A stretch of DNA of 64,000 bases from Paracoccus saliphilus (GTDB taxonomy: Bacteria > Pseudomonadota > Alphaproteobacteria > Rhodobacterales > Rhodobacteraceae), in the NCBI GenBank assembly GCA_003255745.1, contig KZ836040.1, positions 1 to 64,000 on the forward strand. The letters are read 5' to 3'. Below the pieces are notes generated by a model. It was not told where the DNA came from, made no database searches, and saw only the letters and a program-made list of their open reading frames with translations. This document shows positions 56,380-64,000 of this stretch, piece after piece (the first letter of the stretch is position 1; every line of letters begins with the position of its first letter). The position numbers and the translations under genes were made by a program.

Positions 56380-57824
56380 TGCGAGGTTTCCTTCCCGTGG
56401 AAGACGGTGTCGATGCGCGTGCGGGCCTGCCCGTCGATCTGGGCGGCGGTCAGCGCGATCTGGCTGCTTTCGATCCCCGACATGTCCGAACCGGCGGGCG
56501 CGGTCAGGTAAAGGCGCTGCGTCAGGGTCTGGTCGGGCGCGACGGTGATCTGCTGCGCGGGCGCACCCTCGACCGACAGGATCAGTTGGCCCGGCGCCTC
56601 GACGCCCAGCTGGAAAGTCACGGCCTCGTGCTGCTTGTTGCGCAGGCGCAGCTCATAGCTGTTGCGGATCGCGCCGTCCGACAGGGTGACATACAGCGGA
56701 TTGCGGACCGGGGTCACGTTCATGTCCACCTCGGACCGCATCACCAGCGCCAGCGACAGCAGCACCCCGATGGCTGACCACATGGTGAAATAGAGCAGCG
56801 TCCGGGGCCGCAGCACATGGGCCCGGACGGACCGGGGTGTGGCGCCCGTCCGCTCGGCCTCCTCGTCGCGCAGCGCCATGTAGCCGATCAGGCCGCGCGG
56901 CTTGCCGGTGCGGTCCATGATCTCGTCGCAGGCGTCGATGCACAGGGCGCAGGTGATGCATTCCAGCTGCTGGCCGTCCCGGATGTCGATGCCCATGGGG
57001 CAAACGTTTACGCAGGCCATGCAGTCGATGCAGTCGCCCTTGGGCGCGATGGCAGGCATTGCCGCGGGTTTCGCGGCGGCCTTGCCCCGCGGCTCTCCGC
57101 GCCAGTCGCGATAGGCGACGGTCAGCGTATCCTCGTCCATCATCGCGGCCTGGATGCGCGGCCAGGGGCAGGCATAGATGCAGATCTGTTCGCGTGCAAA
57201 GCCGCCAAAGGCGAAGGTGGTGGCGGTCAGGATGGCGATGGTGACCCAGGCCACCGGATGGGCATTCAGCGTCAGCAGGTCGCGCGCCAAGGTCGGCGCA
57301 TCGGTGAAGTAGAACACCCAGGCCCCGCCGGTCAGCAGCGCGATCACCAGCCAGGCCGTCCATTTGGTCAGCCGCAGCCGCGCCTTTTTCAGGTCCCAGC
57401 CCTGCCGGTGCAGGCGGATGCGGTTGTTGCGGTCGCCCTCGATCCATCGTTCGACCAGGATGAATAGATCGGTCCAGACTGTTTGCGGGCAGGCATAGCC
57501 GCACCAGACCCGCCCAAGCGCCGAGGTGAACAGGAACAACCCCAGCCCCGCCATGACCAGAAGCCCCGCGACGATGTAGAATTCGTGGGGCCAGATCTCG
57601 ATCCAGAAAAAGAAAAAGCGGCGGTTGGCCAAGTCCACAAGAACCGCCTGGTCGGGCATGAGGCTGCCGCGATCCCACCGGATCCAGGGCGTGACGTAGT
57701 AGATCAGCAGCGTCACCGCCATCACGACCCATTTCAGGTTGCGAAACCGGCCGCTGACCCGCTTGGGAAAGATCGGCTCGCGCGAGGCATAAAGGCTGGG
57801 CTGATCCAGCTGGGGGGTGGACAT
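56376..57824 (-). CDS. ccoG: cbb3 oxidase accessory protein CcoG (FixG/RdxA)
   Basis: A 482-residue membrane protein with about five helices and two 4Fe-4S ferredoxin motifs at about 262-302 (CIDCMACVNVCPMG and CITCALCIDACDE), plus a C-terminal immunoglobulin-like domain. It reduces Cu(II) to Cu(I) for CcoI. AGGAG precedes the ATG at 57824. It heads ccoGHIS behind an FNR box, but ccoNOQP does not lie upstream here; a metal-transport gene does. Confidence 0.95.
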   Translation of the reverse strand: MSTPQLDQPSLYASREPIFPKRVSGRFRNLKWVVMAVTLLIYYVTPWIRWDRGSLMPDQAVLVDLANRRFFFFWIEIWPHEFYIVAGLLVMAGLGLFLFTSALGRVWCGYACPQTVWTDLFILVERWIEGDRNNRIRLHRQGWDLKKARLRLTKWTAWLVIALLTGGAWVFYFTDAPTLARDLLTLNAHPVAWVTIAILTATTFAFGGFAREQICIYACPWPRIQAAMMDEDTLTVAYRDWRGEPRGKAAAKPAAMPAIAPKGDCIDCMACVNVCPMGIDIRDGQQLECITCALCIDACDEIMDRTGKPRGLIGYMALRDEEAERTGATPRSVRAHVLRPRTLLYFTMWSAIGVLLSLALVMRSEVDMNVTPVRNPLYVTLSDGAIRNSYELRLRNKQHEAVTFQLGVEAPGQLILSVEGAPAQQITVAPDQTLTQRLYLTAPAGSDMSGIESSQIALTAAQIDGQARTRIDTVFHGKETSQ

Positions 57825-57848
57825 GGAAAGGCTCCTGTTGCGCGCCCC

Positions 57849-57862
57849 CGGGTCTAGACCCG
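57849..57862. promoter_or_regulatory. 14-base perfect palindrome in the ccoG promoter
   Basis: CGGGTCTAGACCCG is a perfect palindrome. If FNR acts at -41.5, the -10 element falls on its TCTAGA core. It could be a promoter element or a second regulator site. Confidence 0.4.
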
Positions 57863-57878
57863 AGGCCGCGCAACGTCC

Positions 57879-57892
57879 TTGACCTGAGTCAA
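57879..57892 (-). promoter_or_regulatory. FNR-type box upstream of ccoGHIS
   Basis: TTGAC-CTGA-GTCAA, the FNR/FnrP palindrome (TTGAT-N4-ATCAA, with C/G at the variable position), 55 bases before the ccoG start. Its place fits oxygen-responsive activation of cbb3 assembly genes. Confidence 0.75.
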
Positions 57893-57929
57893 ACGCCGCC
57901 CCGCCCGCCTGCGGCGTGCCGCCGCAGCC

Positions 57930-58838
57930 CTAGAGCAGCAGTCCTGCCGAAATGACCGCAATCAGCGCACCCGCCCCCAGCTGCATCGCGCCGGGCAGCC
58001 AGCGCGCGGCTTGCGCCCAAGGGCCGGTGGCGGGCATCAGGGCAAAGCTGCCGCGCCGCGCCCAGACGGCAAGGCCCGCAACGGCCAGAGTGACGGCGGC
58101 CGTTCCCAGCCCCATCGCCACGGTTCCCAGAACACCCATGCCAAAGATCCCCATCCGCCATGTCAGCAGCAAAAGGAACATCGCCCCCGTGCAGGGCCGC
58201 GCCGCGATGCTGCCGATGACCAGAACGGCATCGCGCAGCGACCGGGTCTGCGCGACCTGCGCGGGCGTCGGCCCGTGCGCATGACCGCAGCCGCAGTCGT
58301 CGCCGTGATGATGGTGGTGGTCGTGGTGCCGCGCCGTCGCGATCAGCATCCGCAGCCCGCGCAGGCCCAGCCACAACCCGACCATCGCGATCAGCACCGC
58401 GCTGATTTCGGCCATCCGCTCCTCGGTCAGCTGGGTCAACGCCTGTCGGCCCAGGTCCATGAAGGTGATCCCGCCCCAGACCAGCAGGATCGCGGACCCC
58501 GCCTGCGCCAGCGAGGCCGCCACCGACAGGCCCGCCAGCCGCGCCAGCGGCACAGGCGTGCCAAAGCCATAGCTGCCGATGACCAGCTTGCCGTGGCCCG
58601 GCCCGACGGCGTGAAAGACGCCATAGCCGAAGCAGACCAACAGCAGCGCCATGACAGCGCCCGGTTCCGCATTGCGCAGGGACCGCAAGGCGCCCGCCAT
58701 CAGGTTCTGCGCCTCGCGCTGGCGGGCGGCGGCCCAATGCTCGATCCCCGCCAGGCCGCCTGACAGCCACAGGGCCGCGACGACCAGCCCGACCGCCAAA
58801 CCGGTCAGCGCCAGGACGCGCAGCAGGCCCGCGTTCAT
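57930..58838 (-). CDS. NicO-family metal transporter, ZevB-like
   Basis: A 302-residue membrane protein with six or more helices. It has HAVGPGHGKLVIGSYGFG, the metal-coordinating HxxGPGHGK motif of NiCoT/RcnA transporters, a cytoplasmic His/Cys-rich loop (HHDHHHHHGDDCGCGHAH) and PCTGAMFLLLLTWRMG. The DUF1007 gene overlaps its start by four bases; that pairing is the ZevA-ZevB arrangement linked to zinc uptake in Haemophilus, but nickel or cobalt cannot be excluded. Confidence 0.85.
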   Translation of the reverse strand: MNAGLLRVLALTGLAVGLVVAALWLSGGLAGIEHWAAARQREAQNLMAGALRSLRNAEPGAVMALLLVCFGYGVFHAVGPGHGKLVIGSYGFGTPVPLARLAGLSVAASLAQAGSAILLVWGGITFMDLGRQALTQLTEERMAEISAVLIAMVGLWLGLRGLRMLIATARHHDHHHHHGDDCGCGHAHGPTPAQVAQTRSLRDAVLVIGSIAARPCTGAMFLLLLTWRMGIFGMGVLGTVAMGLGTAAVTLAVAGLAVWARRGSFALMPATGPWAQAARWLPGAMQLGAGALIAVISAGLLL

Positions 58839-59503
58839 GGCGCTGTGCCGCACTGGATGCGCACCTCGTCCGCGCCGGCCCCGCCGATATCCACCATCAG
58901 CATCTCCTCGGTCATGCCGGTATCGTCGTCCTCCAGCGCGGCGGCCACGGCCTGGGCATAGGCATCGGCGGCGGCATAGGGATCACCCGGGCGCTGGCGG
59001 ATCTGGCAATTCCGGCCGCCGTTGGTCACGGGCGGGTCAGGCAGGCTGAACTGGACGTAATATTCCGGATCATAGACCTGGATCAGCAGGGGTGCCGCAC
59101 TGTCCAGTGGCTGATCCAGCGGCCGCACATGGCGCGAGATCAGCCGTCCGTCCTGATACCTGGCGCTGAAGTCGCGTGGCGCCTGCAGGGGGATGCGCCG
59201 CCCCTCGACCCCCAGATACAGCCCCCCCTGCGATCCCGGCGCCCAGTCCGCATCGAAGCCCTGCAGGCTTGCCTCCTCTTCGGCGGTCAGCACACCATCG
59301 CCATCAGGGTCCAGTCCCATGTCCTCGATGATCAGCAGGGAATAGAAATCGTCATAGGCCCATTCAACCGCAACCTGGTTCAGGCGGCCATCCCGGTCAT
59401 AATCCAGCTGCAACGCAGCATCGATGAAGACGTGCGGATGCGCCGCCGCCGCGGCAGGCATCAGCATGACGGTCAGAAACAGAAGCGACGGTCGGACAGT
59501 CAT
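58835..59503 (-). CDS. DUF1007 periplasmic protein, ZevA-like
   Basis: A 222-residue exported protein with a signal sequence (about 1-21). The mature part begins HPHVFID, the start signature of DUF1007, and holds LDPDGDGVLTAEE and YDPEYYVQF. An EF-hand-like DPDGDGVLTAEEE suggests calcium or another metal. In Haemophilus the homologue ZevA works with ZevB in zinc uptake. GAGGTG precedes the ATG at 59503. No Zur box is evident upstream. Confidence 0.85.
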   Translation of the reverse strand: MTVRPSLLFLTVMLMPAAAAAHPHVFIDAALQLDYDRDGRLNQVAVEWAYDDFYSLLIIEDMGLDPDGDGVLTAEEEASLQGFDADWAPGSQGGLYLGVEGRRIPLQAPRDFSARYQDGRLISRHVRPLDQPLDSAAPLLIQVYDPEYYVQFSLPDPPVTNGGRNCQIRQRPGDPYAAADAYAQAVAAALEDDDTGMTEEMLMVDIGGAGADEVRIQCGTAP

Positions 59504-59672
59504 CGGGACACCTCGGACGGCTTTGCCGCCTGATACGCCCAAGCCGCCGCTGTTGCAAATCACCCCGCCGCGTGGTCCGAGCGGAGGTGCGGCCTGGGGT
59601 CCAGGCGATGAGTGCAACCGGAACCGCTCTTCGGCCGTGTCTGTTCGACAGGAAAGCCAAGGGGAACACTGG

Positions 59673-60638
59673 ATGACATGGGTGAAACTGCTGCTGACGG
59701 CCCTTGGGGTTGCGGTTCTTCTGGGCGGCTGCGCGGCCTATGTGGACCGGAAAGCCGCGGCCCGCGAAGCCGCTTTCGAGGCGCGCTATCCGCCCACCGG
59801 GCAGTTGCTGCAGGTCAACGGCATGACCGTCCATGCCCATGTCGAAGGTCAGGGTCCCGATCTGGTCCTGCTGCACGGCGCCAGCGGCAATACCCGCGAT
59901 TTCACCTTTGACCTGGTGGGGCGGCTCACCGACCGCTATCGGGTGATCGCTTTCGACCGCCCCGGCCTTGGCTGGACCGACCCGATCGGCGCGCCGACCG
60001 AAGATCCGCGCGCCCAGGCCGACCTGCTGCGCGCCGCGGCCGACCAGCTGGGCGTGGACGATCCCATCGTGCTGGGGCACAGCTATGGCGCCGCGGTGGC
60101 AATGGCCTGGGCCTTGGGCGATCCCGCGGGCACCTCGGCCCTGGTGCTGCTGGCCGGGGCCACGCACCCCTGGCCGGGCGACCTGGGGCCTTGGTATCCT
60201 TTCATCAACAGCGACCTGGGCCGGCGTGCGGCGGTGCCGCTGATCACCGCCTTTGTGCCCGAGGACCGGGCCGAGGAGATCATCGCGGGGATCTTTGCGC
60301 CGCAGGAAACTCCGCCGGGCTATGGACACTATATCGGGGCGGGGCTTTCGGCCCGGCGCGACAGCCTGCGCGCCAACGCGCTGCAGGTCGGCAACCTGAA
60401 ACCCTATGTGGCGGCGATGGCGCCCCACTATTCCAGCCTGACCATGCCGATCGAGCTGCTGCACGGCGACCGCGACACCACGGTCTATCTGGACATCCAT
60501 GCGCGCCGGATGGCGCGTGAGGTGGCAAGCGCGCATCTGGTGGTGATGCCAGGGATGGGACACATGCCGCATCACGGCGATCCGCAGGCCGTTGTCGATG
60601 CGATCGACCGCGCGGCGGCGCGGGCCGGGCTGCGCTAG
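59673..60638 (+). CDS. Alpha/beta-hydrolase lipoprotein
   Basis: A 321-residue alpha/beta-hydrolase with a lipoprotein signal (LLGGC, Cys20). The nucleophile elbow is GHSYGA (S137), the acid is likely D in LLHGDRDTTV and the base is H in MPGMGHMPHHGDP. LLHGASGNTRDF supplies the oxyanion hole. Substrate unknown. AAGGGG precedes the ATG at 59673, and a weak EcfG-like element precedes it. Confidence 0.85.
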   Translation: MTWVKLLLTALGVAVLLGGCAAYVDRKAAAREAAFEARYPPTGQLLQVNGMTVHAHVEGQGPDLVLLHGASGNTRDFTFDLVGRLTDRYRVIAFDRPGLGWTDPIGAPTEDPRAQADLLRAAADQLGVDDPIVLGHSYGAAVAMAWALGDPAGTSALVLLAGATHPWPGDLGPWYPFINSDLGRRAAVPLITAFVPEDRAEEIIAGIFAPQETPPGYGHYIGAGLSARRDSLRANALQVGNLKPYVAAMAPHYSSLTMPIELLHGDRDTTVYLDIHARRMAREVASAHLVVMPGMGHMPHHGDPQAVVDAIDRAAARAGLR

Positions 60639-60699
60639 GGGTTGCGGCCGGTCGCGGCCTCGCCCAGTCTGGGCGGCAGTCCAAACCTTTGGGGTTCCC

Positions 60700-61359
60700 A
60701 TGCTGATCATCCACGGCGTCACCCGCTCGCGCGCATCGCGCGTCATCTGGCTGTGTCACGAACTGGACCTGCCCTTTCGGCAGGTGCCCGTGATCCAGGC
60801 CTATCGCATCGCCGATGCCGACGCGCCCGGCGCCCCCTCCAATACCCACAGCCCGGACTTTCTGGCGCTGTCGCCCGCAGGTGCCGTCCCGGTGATCGAG
60901 GACGAGGGGCTGGTCCTGTCGGAATCGCTGGCCATCACGCTGCACCTGGCGCGCAAGCACGGCACCAGCGTCGGGCCGCAGGATTATGCCGAAGACGCGC
61001 TGATGGGCCAATGGTCCTTTTATGGCGCCACCGCGATTGAACCGGACGCCCTGACCATCCTGATGCTGCACAATCGCGGCACGTTGCAGGACGCCGATGA
61101 CGCGGGCATCGTGGCCCATGCCGCCGAACGCCTGGTCCGTCCCCTGAAGGTGCTGGAGGAGCATCTGGCGATCCACGCCTATCTGGTCGGCGGGCGCTTT
61201 ACCGTGGCCGACCTGAACATGGCCGAGATCATGCGCTATGCCCAGGGCCACGGCGCGCTGATGGAGCCGTTTCCCGCGATCCGCGCCTGGCTGTCGGCCT
61301 GTCAGGACCGGCCGGCCTTTAAAGCCATGTGGCAGGCGCGCCTGGCCGAACCTGAATAG
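60700..61359 (+). CDS. Glutathione S-transferase family protein
   Basis: A 219-residue GST-fold protein: an N-terminal thioredoxin-like domain with RSRASRVIWLCHELDLPF and the glutathione-site SPAGAVPVIED and LSESLAITLHLARKH, then an all-helical C-terminal domain with FTVADLNMAEIMRY. Class and substrate unclear. It lies 61 bases after the hydrolase and 110 before parE. Confidence 0.88.
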   Translation: MLIIHGVTRSRASRVIWLCHELDLPFRQVPVIQAYRIADADAPGAPSNTHSPDFLALSPAGAVPVIEDEGLVLSESLAITLHLARKHGTSVGPQDYAEDALMGQWSFYGATAIEPDALTILMLHNRGTLQDADDAGIVAHAAERLVRPLKVLEEHLAIHAYLVGGRFTVADLNMAEIMRYAQGHGALMEPFPAIRAWLSACQDRPAFKAMWQARLAEPE

Positions 61360-61469
61360 CCTTGGCCCCATCCTTTGGGCTGGGGCGCCCCCTGCCCCAC
61401 AAGCCCTTGCCGCCGGGCCCCGGTGCATGAGATAACCGCGCCGACAATCAGACAGAACGAGCAGACCCG

Positions 61470-63431
61470 ATGGCCGACGACCTTCTCTCCGGCAACGCCG
61501 CAAGCGACGCCTATTCCGCATCCTCGATCGAGGTGCTGGAGGGGCTGGAACCGGTGCGCAAGCGCCCCGGCATGTATATCGGCGGCACGGACGAACGCGC
61601 GCTGCACCACCTGGTCGCGGAAATCCTGGACAACTCGATGGACGAGGCAGTGGCGGGCCATGCCAGCCGCATCGAGGTCGAGCTGCTGGCCGATTACAGC
61701 GTCGTGGTGCGCGACAACGGCCGGGGCATTCCCATCGACCCGCATCCCAAGTTTCCCGGCAAGTCGGCGCTGGAGGTGATCCTGTGCACGCTGCATGCGG
61801 GGGGCAAGTTTTCGGGCGATGCCTACCAGACCTCGGGCGGGTTGCACGGGGTCGGCGCCTCGGTCGTGAACGCGCTGTCGGACCTGATGGTCGTGCAGGT
61901 GGCGCGGAACAAGGAACTGTTCGAACAGCGGTTTTCGCGCGGGATCCCGCAGGGGCCGGTGGCCAAGATCGGCGCGGCGCCCAACCGTCGCGGCACCACC
62001 GTAACCTTCCACGCCGACGAGGAGATCTTTGGCCACCACCGCTTCAAGCCTGCGCGGCTGATCAAGATGGTGAAGTCCAAGGCCTACCTGTTTTCAGGGG
62101 TGGAGATCCGCTGGAAGACCGAGATCGACGACGGCGAAACCCCGCGCGAGGCCGTGTTCCGGTTCCCCGGCGGCCTGGCGGATTACCTGTCGGAAACGCT
62201 GGAAGGCGCCTCGACCTATTCCGACCGGCCCTTTGCCGGAAGCATCGACTTTCGTGAAAAGTTCGGCGTGCCGGGCAAGGTGGACTGGGCGATCAACTGG
62301 ACGCCCGCGCGCGACGGCTTCATCCAGTCCTATTGCAACACCGTCCCCACCCCCGAGGGCGGCACGCACGAGATGGGCTTCTGGGCGGCAATTTTGAAAG
62401 GCGTCCGCGCCTATGGGGAACGCGTCAGCAACAAGAAGGCCACCCAGATCACCCGCGAGGATCTGACCATCGGCGGCTGCGCGCTGGTCAGCTGCTTTAT
62501 CCGCGAACCCGAATTCGTGGGCCAGACCAAGGACCGGCTGGCCACGACCGAGGCCGCCCGCCTGGTCGAGGGCGCCGTCCGCGATCATTTCGACAATTGG
62601 CTGGCCGCCGACACGAAATCCGCCGGGGCAATCCTGGACTTCCTGATCCTGCGCGCCGAGGAACGCCTGCGCCGCCGCCAGGAAAAGGAAACCGCCCGCA
62701 AGACTGCCACGAAGAAGCTGCGCCTGCCCGGCAAGCTGGTCGATTGCAGCGCCACCAATCGCGAAGGGACCGAACTGTTCATCGTGGAAGGCGACAGCGC
62801 GGGCGGATCGGCCAAGATGGCCCGCGACCGCACCAACCAGGCGCTGCTGCCCTTGCGCGGCAAGATCCTGAACGTGCTGGGCGCAGCATCATCCAAGATG
62901 GGGGCCAACCAGGAAATCAACGATTTATGCCAGGCGCTTGGCGTCGGGATGGGGTCGAAATTCAACGTCGATGACCTGCGCTACGACAAGGTCATCATCA
63001 TGACCGACGCCGACGTGGACGGCGCGCATATCGCTTCGCTGCTGATGACGTTCTTCTTCACGCAGATGCGGCCGATGATCGACAAGGGGCACCTGTACCT
63101 GGCCTGCCCGCCGCTGTACCGCCTGACGCAGGGGGCGCATCGTCTTTACGTCTCCGACGATGCCGAGAAAGAGCGCATGATGGCCAAGGGACTGGGCGGG
63201 CGCGGCAAGATCGACGTGCAGCGCTTCAAGGGTCTGGGCGAGATGGACGCCAAGGACCTCAAGGACACGACAATGAACCCAAAGACGCGCAAGCTGATCC
63301 GCGTCAGCATCGACGACGATGAGGGCGGCGAGACCGGCGACCTGGTCGAGCGGCTGATGGGCAAGAAGCCCGAGCTGCGTTTCGAATACATCCAGGAAAA
63401 CGCCCGTTTCGTCGAGGAACTGGACGTCTGA
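61470..63431 (+). CDS. parE: DNA topoisomerase IV subunit B
   Basis: ATPase subunit of topoisomerase IV, which decatenates chromosomes. The 653-residue protein has GHKL ATPase motifs (EILDNSMDEAVAGHA, DNGRGIPID, GGLHGVGASVVNAL) and the Toprim metal site (LFIVEGDSAGGSAKMARDR, MTDADVDGAHI). Length and the DNSMDEAVAG signature fit ParE rather than the longer GyrB. parC is not in the window. Confidence 0.94.
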   Translation: MADDLLSGNAASDAYSASSIEVLEGLEPVRKRPGMYIGGTDERALHHLVAEILDNSMDEAVAGHASRIEVELLADYSVVVRDNGRGIPIDPHPKFPGKSALEVILCTLHAGGKFSGDAYQTSGGLHGVGASVVNALSDLMVVQVARNKELFEQRFSRGIPQGPVAKIGAAPNRRGTTVTFHADEEIFGHHRFKPARLIKMVKSKAYLFSGVEIRWKTEIDDGETPREAVFRFPGGLADYLSETLEGASTYSDRPFAGSIDFREKFGVPGKVDWAINWTPARDGFIQSYCNTVPTPEGGTHEMGFWAAILKGVRAYGERVSNKKATQITREDLTIGGCALVSCFIREPEFVGQTKDRLATTEAARLVEGAVRDHFDNWLAADTKSAGAILDFLILRAEERLRRRQEKETARKTATKKLRLPGKLVDCSATNREGTELFIVEGDSAGGSAKMARDRTNQALLPLRGKILNVLGAASSKMGANQEINDLCQALGVGMGSKFNVDDLRYDKVIIMTDADVDGAHIASLLMTFFFTQMRPMIDKGHLYLACPPLYRLTQGAHRLYVSDDAEKERMMAKGLGGRGKIDVQRFKGLGEMDAKDLKDTTMNPKTRKLIRVSIDDDEGGETGDLVERLMGKKPELRFEYIQENARFVEELDV

Positions 63432-64000
63432 TCAGCTGGCGGTCGCCACCAGCAGCCAGACCGCCACCAGAGCCAGCAGCACTGACAGCAGGCGACGCAC
63501 CCGGCCCTGCGCGGCCTCTTGTCCCAGAACGCGATGCCAGGAGGCCGCAGCCAGCACGATGGACATGTGGATGGCCGTGGCGATCGCGACATAGATCGCG
63601 GCCATCATCAGAAAGCGCGCCGGATCGCCCGCGGCATCGGGCACGAAGGCCGGCAGCACGGTCAGGTAGAATGCGAAGGCCTTGGGATTCAGCAGGTTGG
63701 TCAGCAGCCCGCGCCGGAAGAAGCGCGCCAGCGTCGAACCGCGCGGCGCATGGTCGAGGGCTTCATCGGCACCTTTCCAACCCTGCCATGCCAGCCAGAG
63801 CAGATAGGCCGCGCCGCCCCATCTGAGGACCTGCGCCAGCCCTGGCACGGTCGCGATCAGCACGCCCAGCCCCAAGGCTGCGGCGACCCCCACCAGGCTC
63901 AGTCCCAAGGCGACGCCGGCCACTGCGGCCAGCCCGGCACGGCGCCCGTCGCCAAGCGCCACGATGGCCAGATAGCTCATGTTCGGGCCGGGCGTGATCT
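63432..64000 (-). CDS. LysE family translocator, truncated by the window edge
   Basis: The C-terminal part of a LysE/RhtB-type exporter. Reading from the edge gives ITPGPNMSYLAIVALGDGRRAG, whose PGPN motif is the family N-terminal signature, so the true start lies just beyond 64000 and the internal ATG at 63980 is not the start. Further features are YLLWLAWQGWKGADEAL and GLLTNLLNPKAFAFYL. Substrate unknown. Convergent with parE with no gap. Confidence 0.85.
   Translation of the reverse strand, partial: ITPGPNMSYLAIVALGDGRRAGLAAVAGVALGLSLVGVAAALGLGVLIATVPGLAQVLRWGGAAYLLWLAWQGWKGADEALDHAPRGSTLARFFRRGLLTNLLNPKAFAFYLTVLPAFVPDAAGDPARFLMMAAIYVAIATAIHMSIVLAAASWHRVLGQEAAQGRVRRLLSVLLALVAVWLLVATAS

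Noticed and set aside
63432-63980. Complete LysE gene starting at the ATG at 63980
   Set aside because: The frame continues to the edge through PGPN, the conserved N-terminal motif, so the gene is cut by the window.
1-64000. CRISPR array, prophage, defence island or secondary-metabolite cluster
   Set aside because: No spaced direct-repeat array, phage structural genes, restriction or toxin genes, or synthase modules are visible; nearly all genes have recognised housekeeping families.

Overview
The window looks like an ordinary chromosomal segment of a high-GC alphaproteobacterium of the Rhodobacteraceae, most likely Paracoccus or a close relative. The grounds are gene content and regulatory code: a class II (B12-dependent) ribonucleotide reductase, the CtrA-pathway phosphotransferase ChpT, OlsBA ornithine-lipid genes, a trpGDC-moaC-moeA-lexA block, a LexA site of the alphaproteobacterial GTTC-N7-GTTC type, EcfG-type (GGAAC-N16-CGTT) stress promoters and an FNR box before the cbb3-oxidase assembly genes. 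This is inference from sequence alone; no search was run.

Layout. 1-2256: remnant of a TniA/TniB-type transposon (N-terminally truncated DDE transposase plus AAA+ ATPase). 2273-6576 (minus): nrdJ with a candidate NrdR box, olsA, olsB and a DUF3553 protein. 6616-8505: chpT (+) convergent with proA (-). 8616-8796: two tandem tRNA-Asp genes (-) with their own promoter. 8937-10881: two exported PRC-barrel proteins (-). 11002-13418: anmK (-), tyrS (+). 13560-14242: a 50-aa hypothetical and a small secreted protein. 14295-16270 (-): tRNA-Pro, DUF192 protein, double cold-shock-domain protein, pdxH. 16351-19291 (+): fabI, a LysE-family exporter, gpt and a third PRC-barrel protein. 19345-24670 (-): trpE translationally coupled to ppiD, an aminotransferase and a proline-rich membrane-anchored protein. 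24824-30367 (+): trpG-trpD-ung-trpC-moaC-moeA, then lexA with promoter and autoregulatory box. 30409-33429: hemC (-), hemE (+) and a SPOR-domain protein (-). 33496-37928 (-): the nucleoside-salvage operon cdd-deoA-deoB-add-upp, every junction overlapping. 38079-42469 (+): maeB and prpE. 42511-48478: aroA (-), an AlkD-like protein (+), a lipoprotein (-), moaA (+), ispG (-), thiamine pyrophosphokinase and DUF2842 protein (-). 48555-53510: purA and slyX (-), hisS-hisZ-hisG (+). 53522-57824 (-): ccoG-ccoH-ccoI-ccoS behind an FNR box, without ccoNOQP. 57930-59503 (-): a ZevA/ZevB-like metal transport pair. 59673-64000: alpha/beta-hydrolase lipoprotein, GST-like protein, parE (+) and a LysE-family gene (-) running off the right edge.

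How the genes work together. Most are housekeeping: tryptophan, histidine, shikimate, haem, isoprenoid, molybdopterin and pyridoxal synthesis, nucleotide metabolism, tRNA charging and DNA topology. Tight 1- and 4-nt stop/start overlaps (TGATG or ATGA) are used throughout to couple translation. No CRISPR array, prophage, defence island or secondary-metabolite cluster is visible, and no intergenic gap exceeds about 220 bases.

I did not find a convincing new multi-gene system. The most interesting signals are regulatory: three unlinked or adjacent exported PRC-barrel genes each sit behind a motif matching the general-stress sigma factor EcfG (one match is perfect); candidate NrdR, LexA, FNR and short-chain-acyl-CoA-regulator sites; two unassigned palindromes; and a dispersed intergenic hairpin repeat placed just downstream of two genes.
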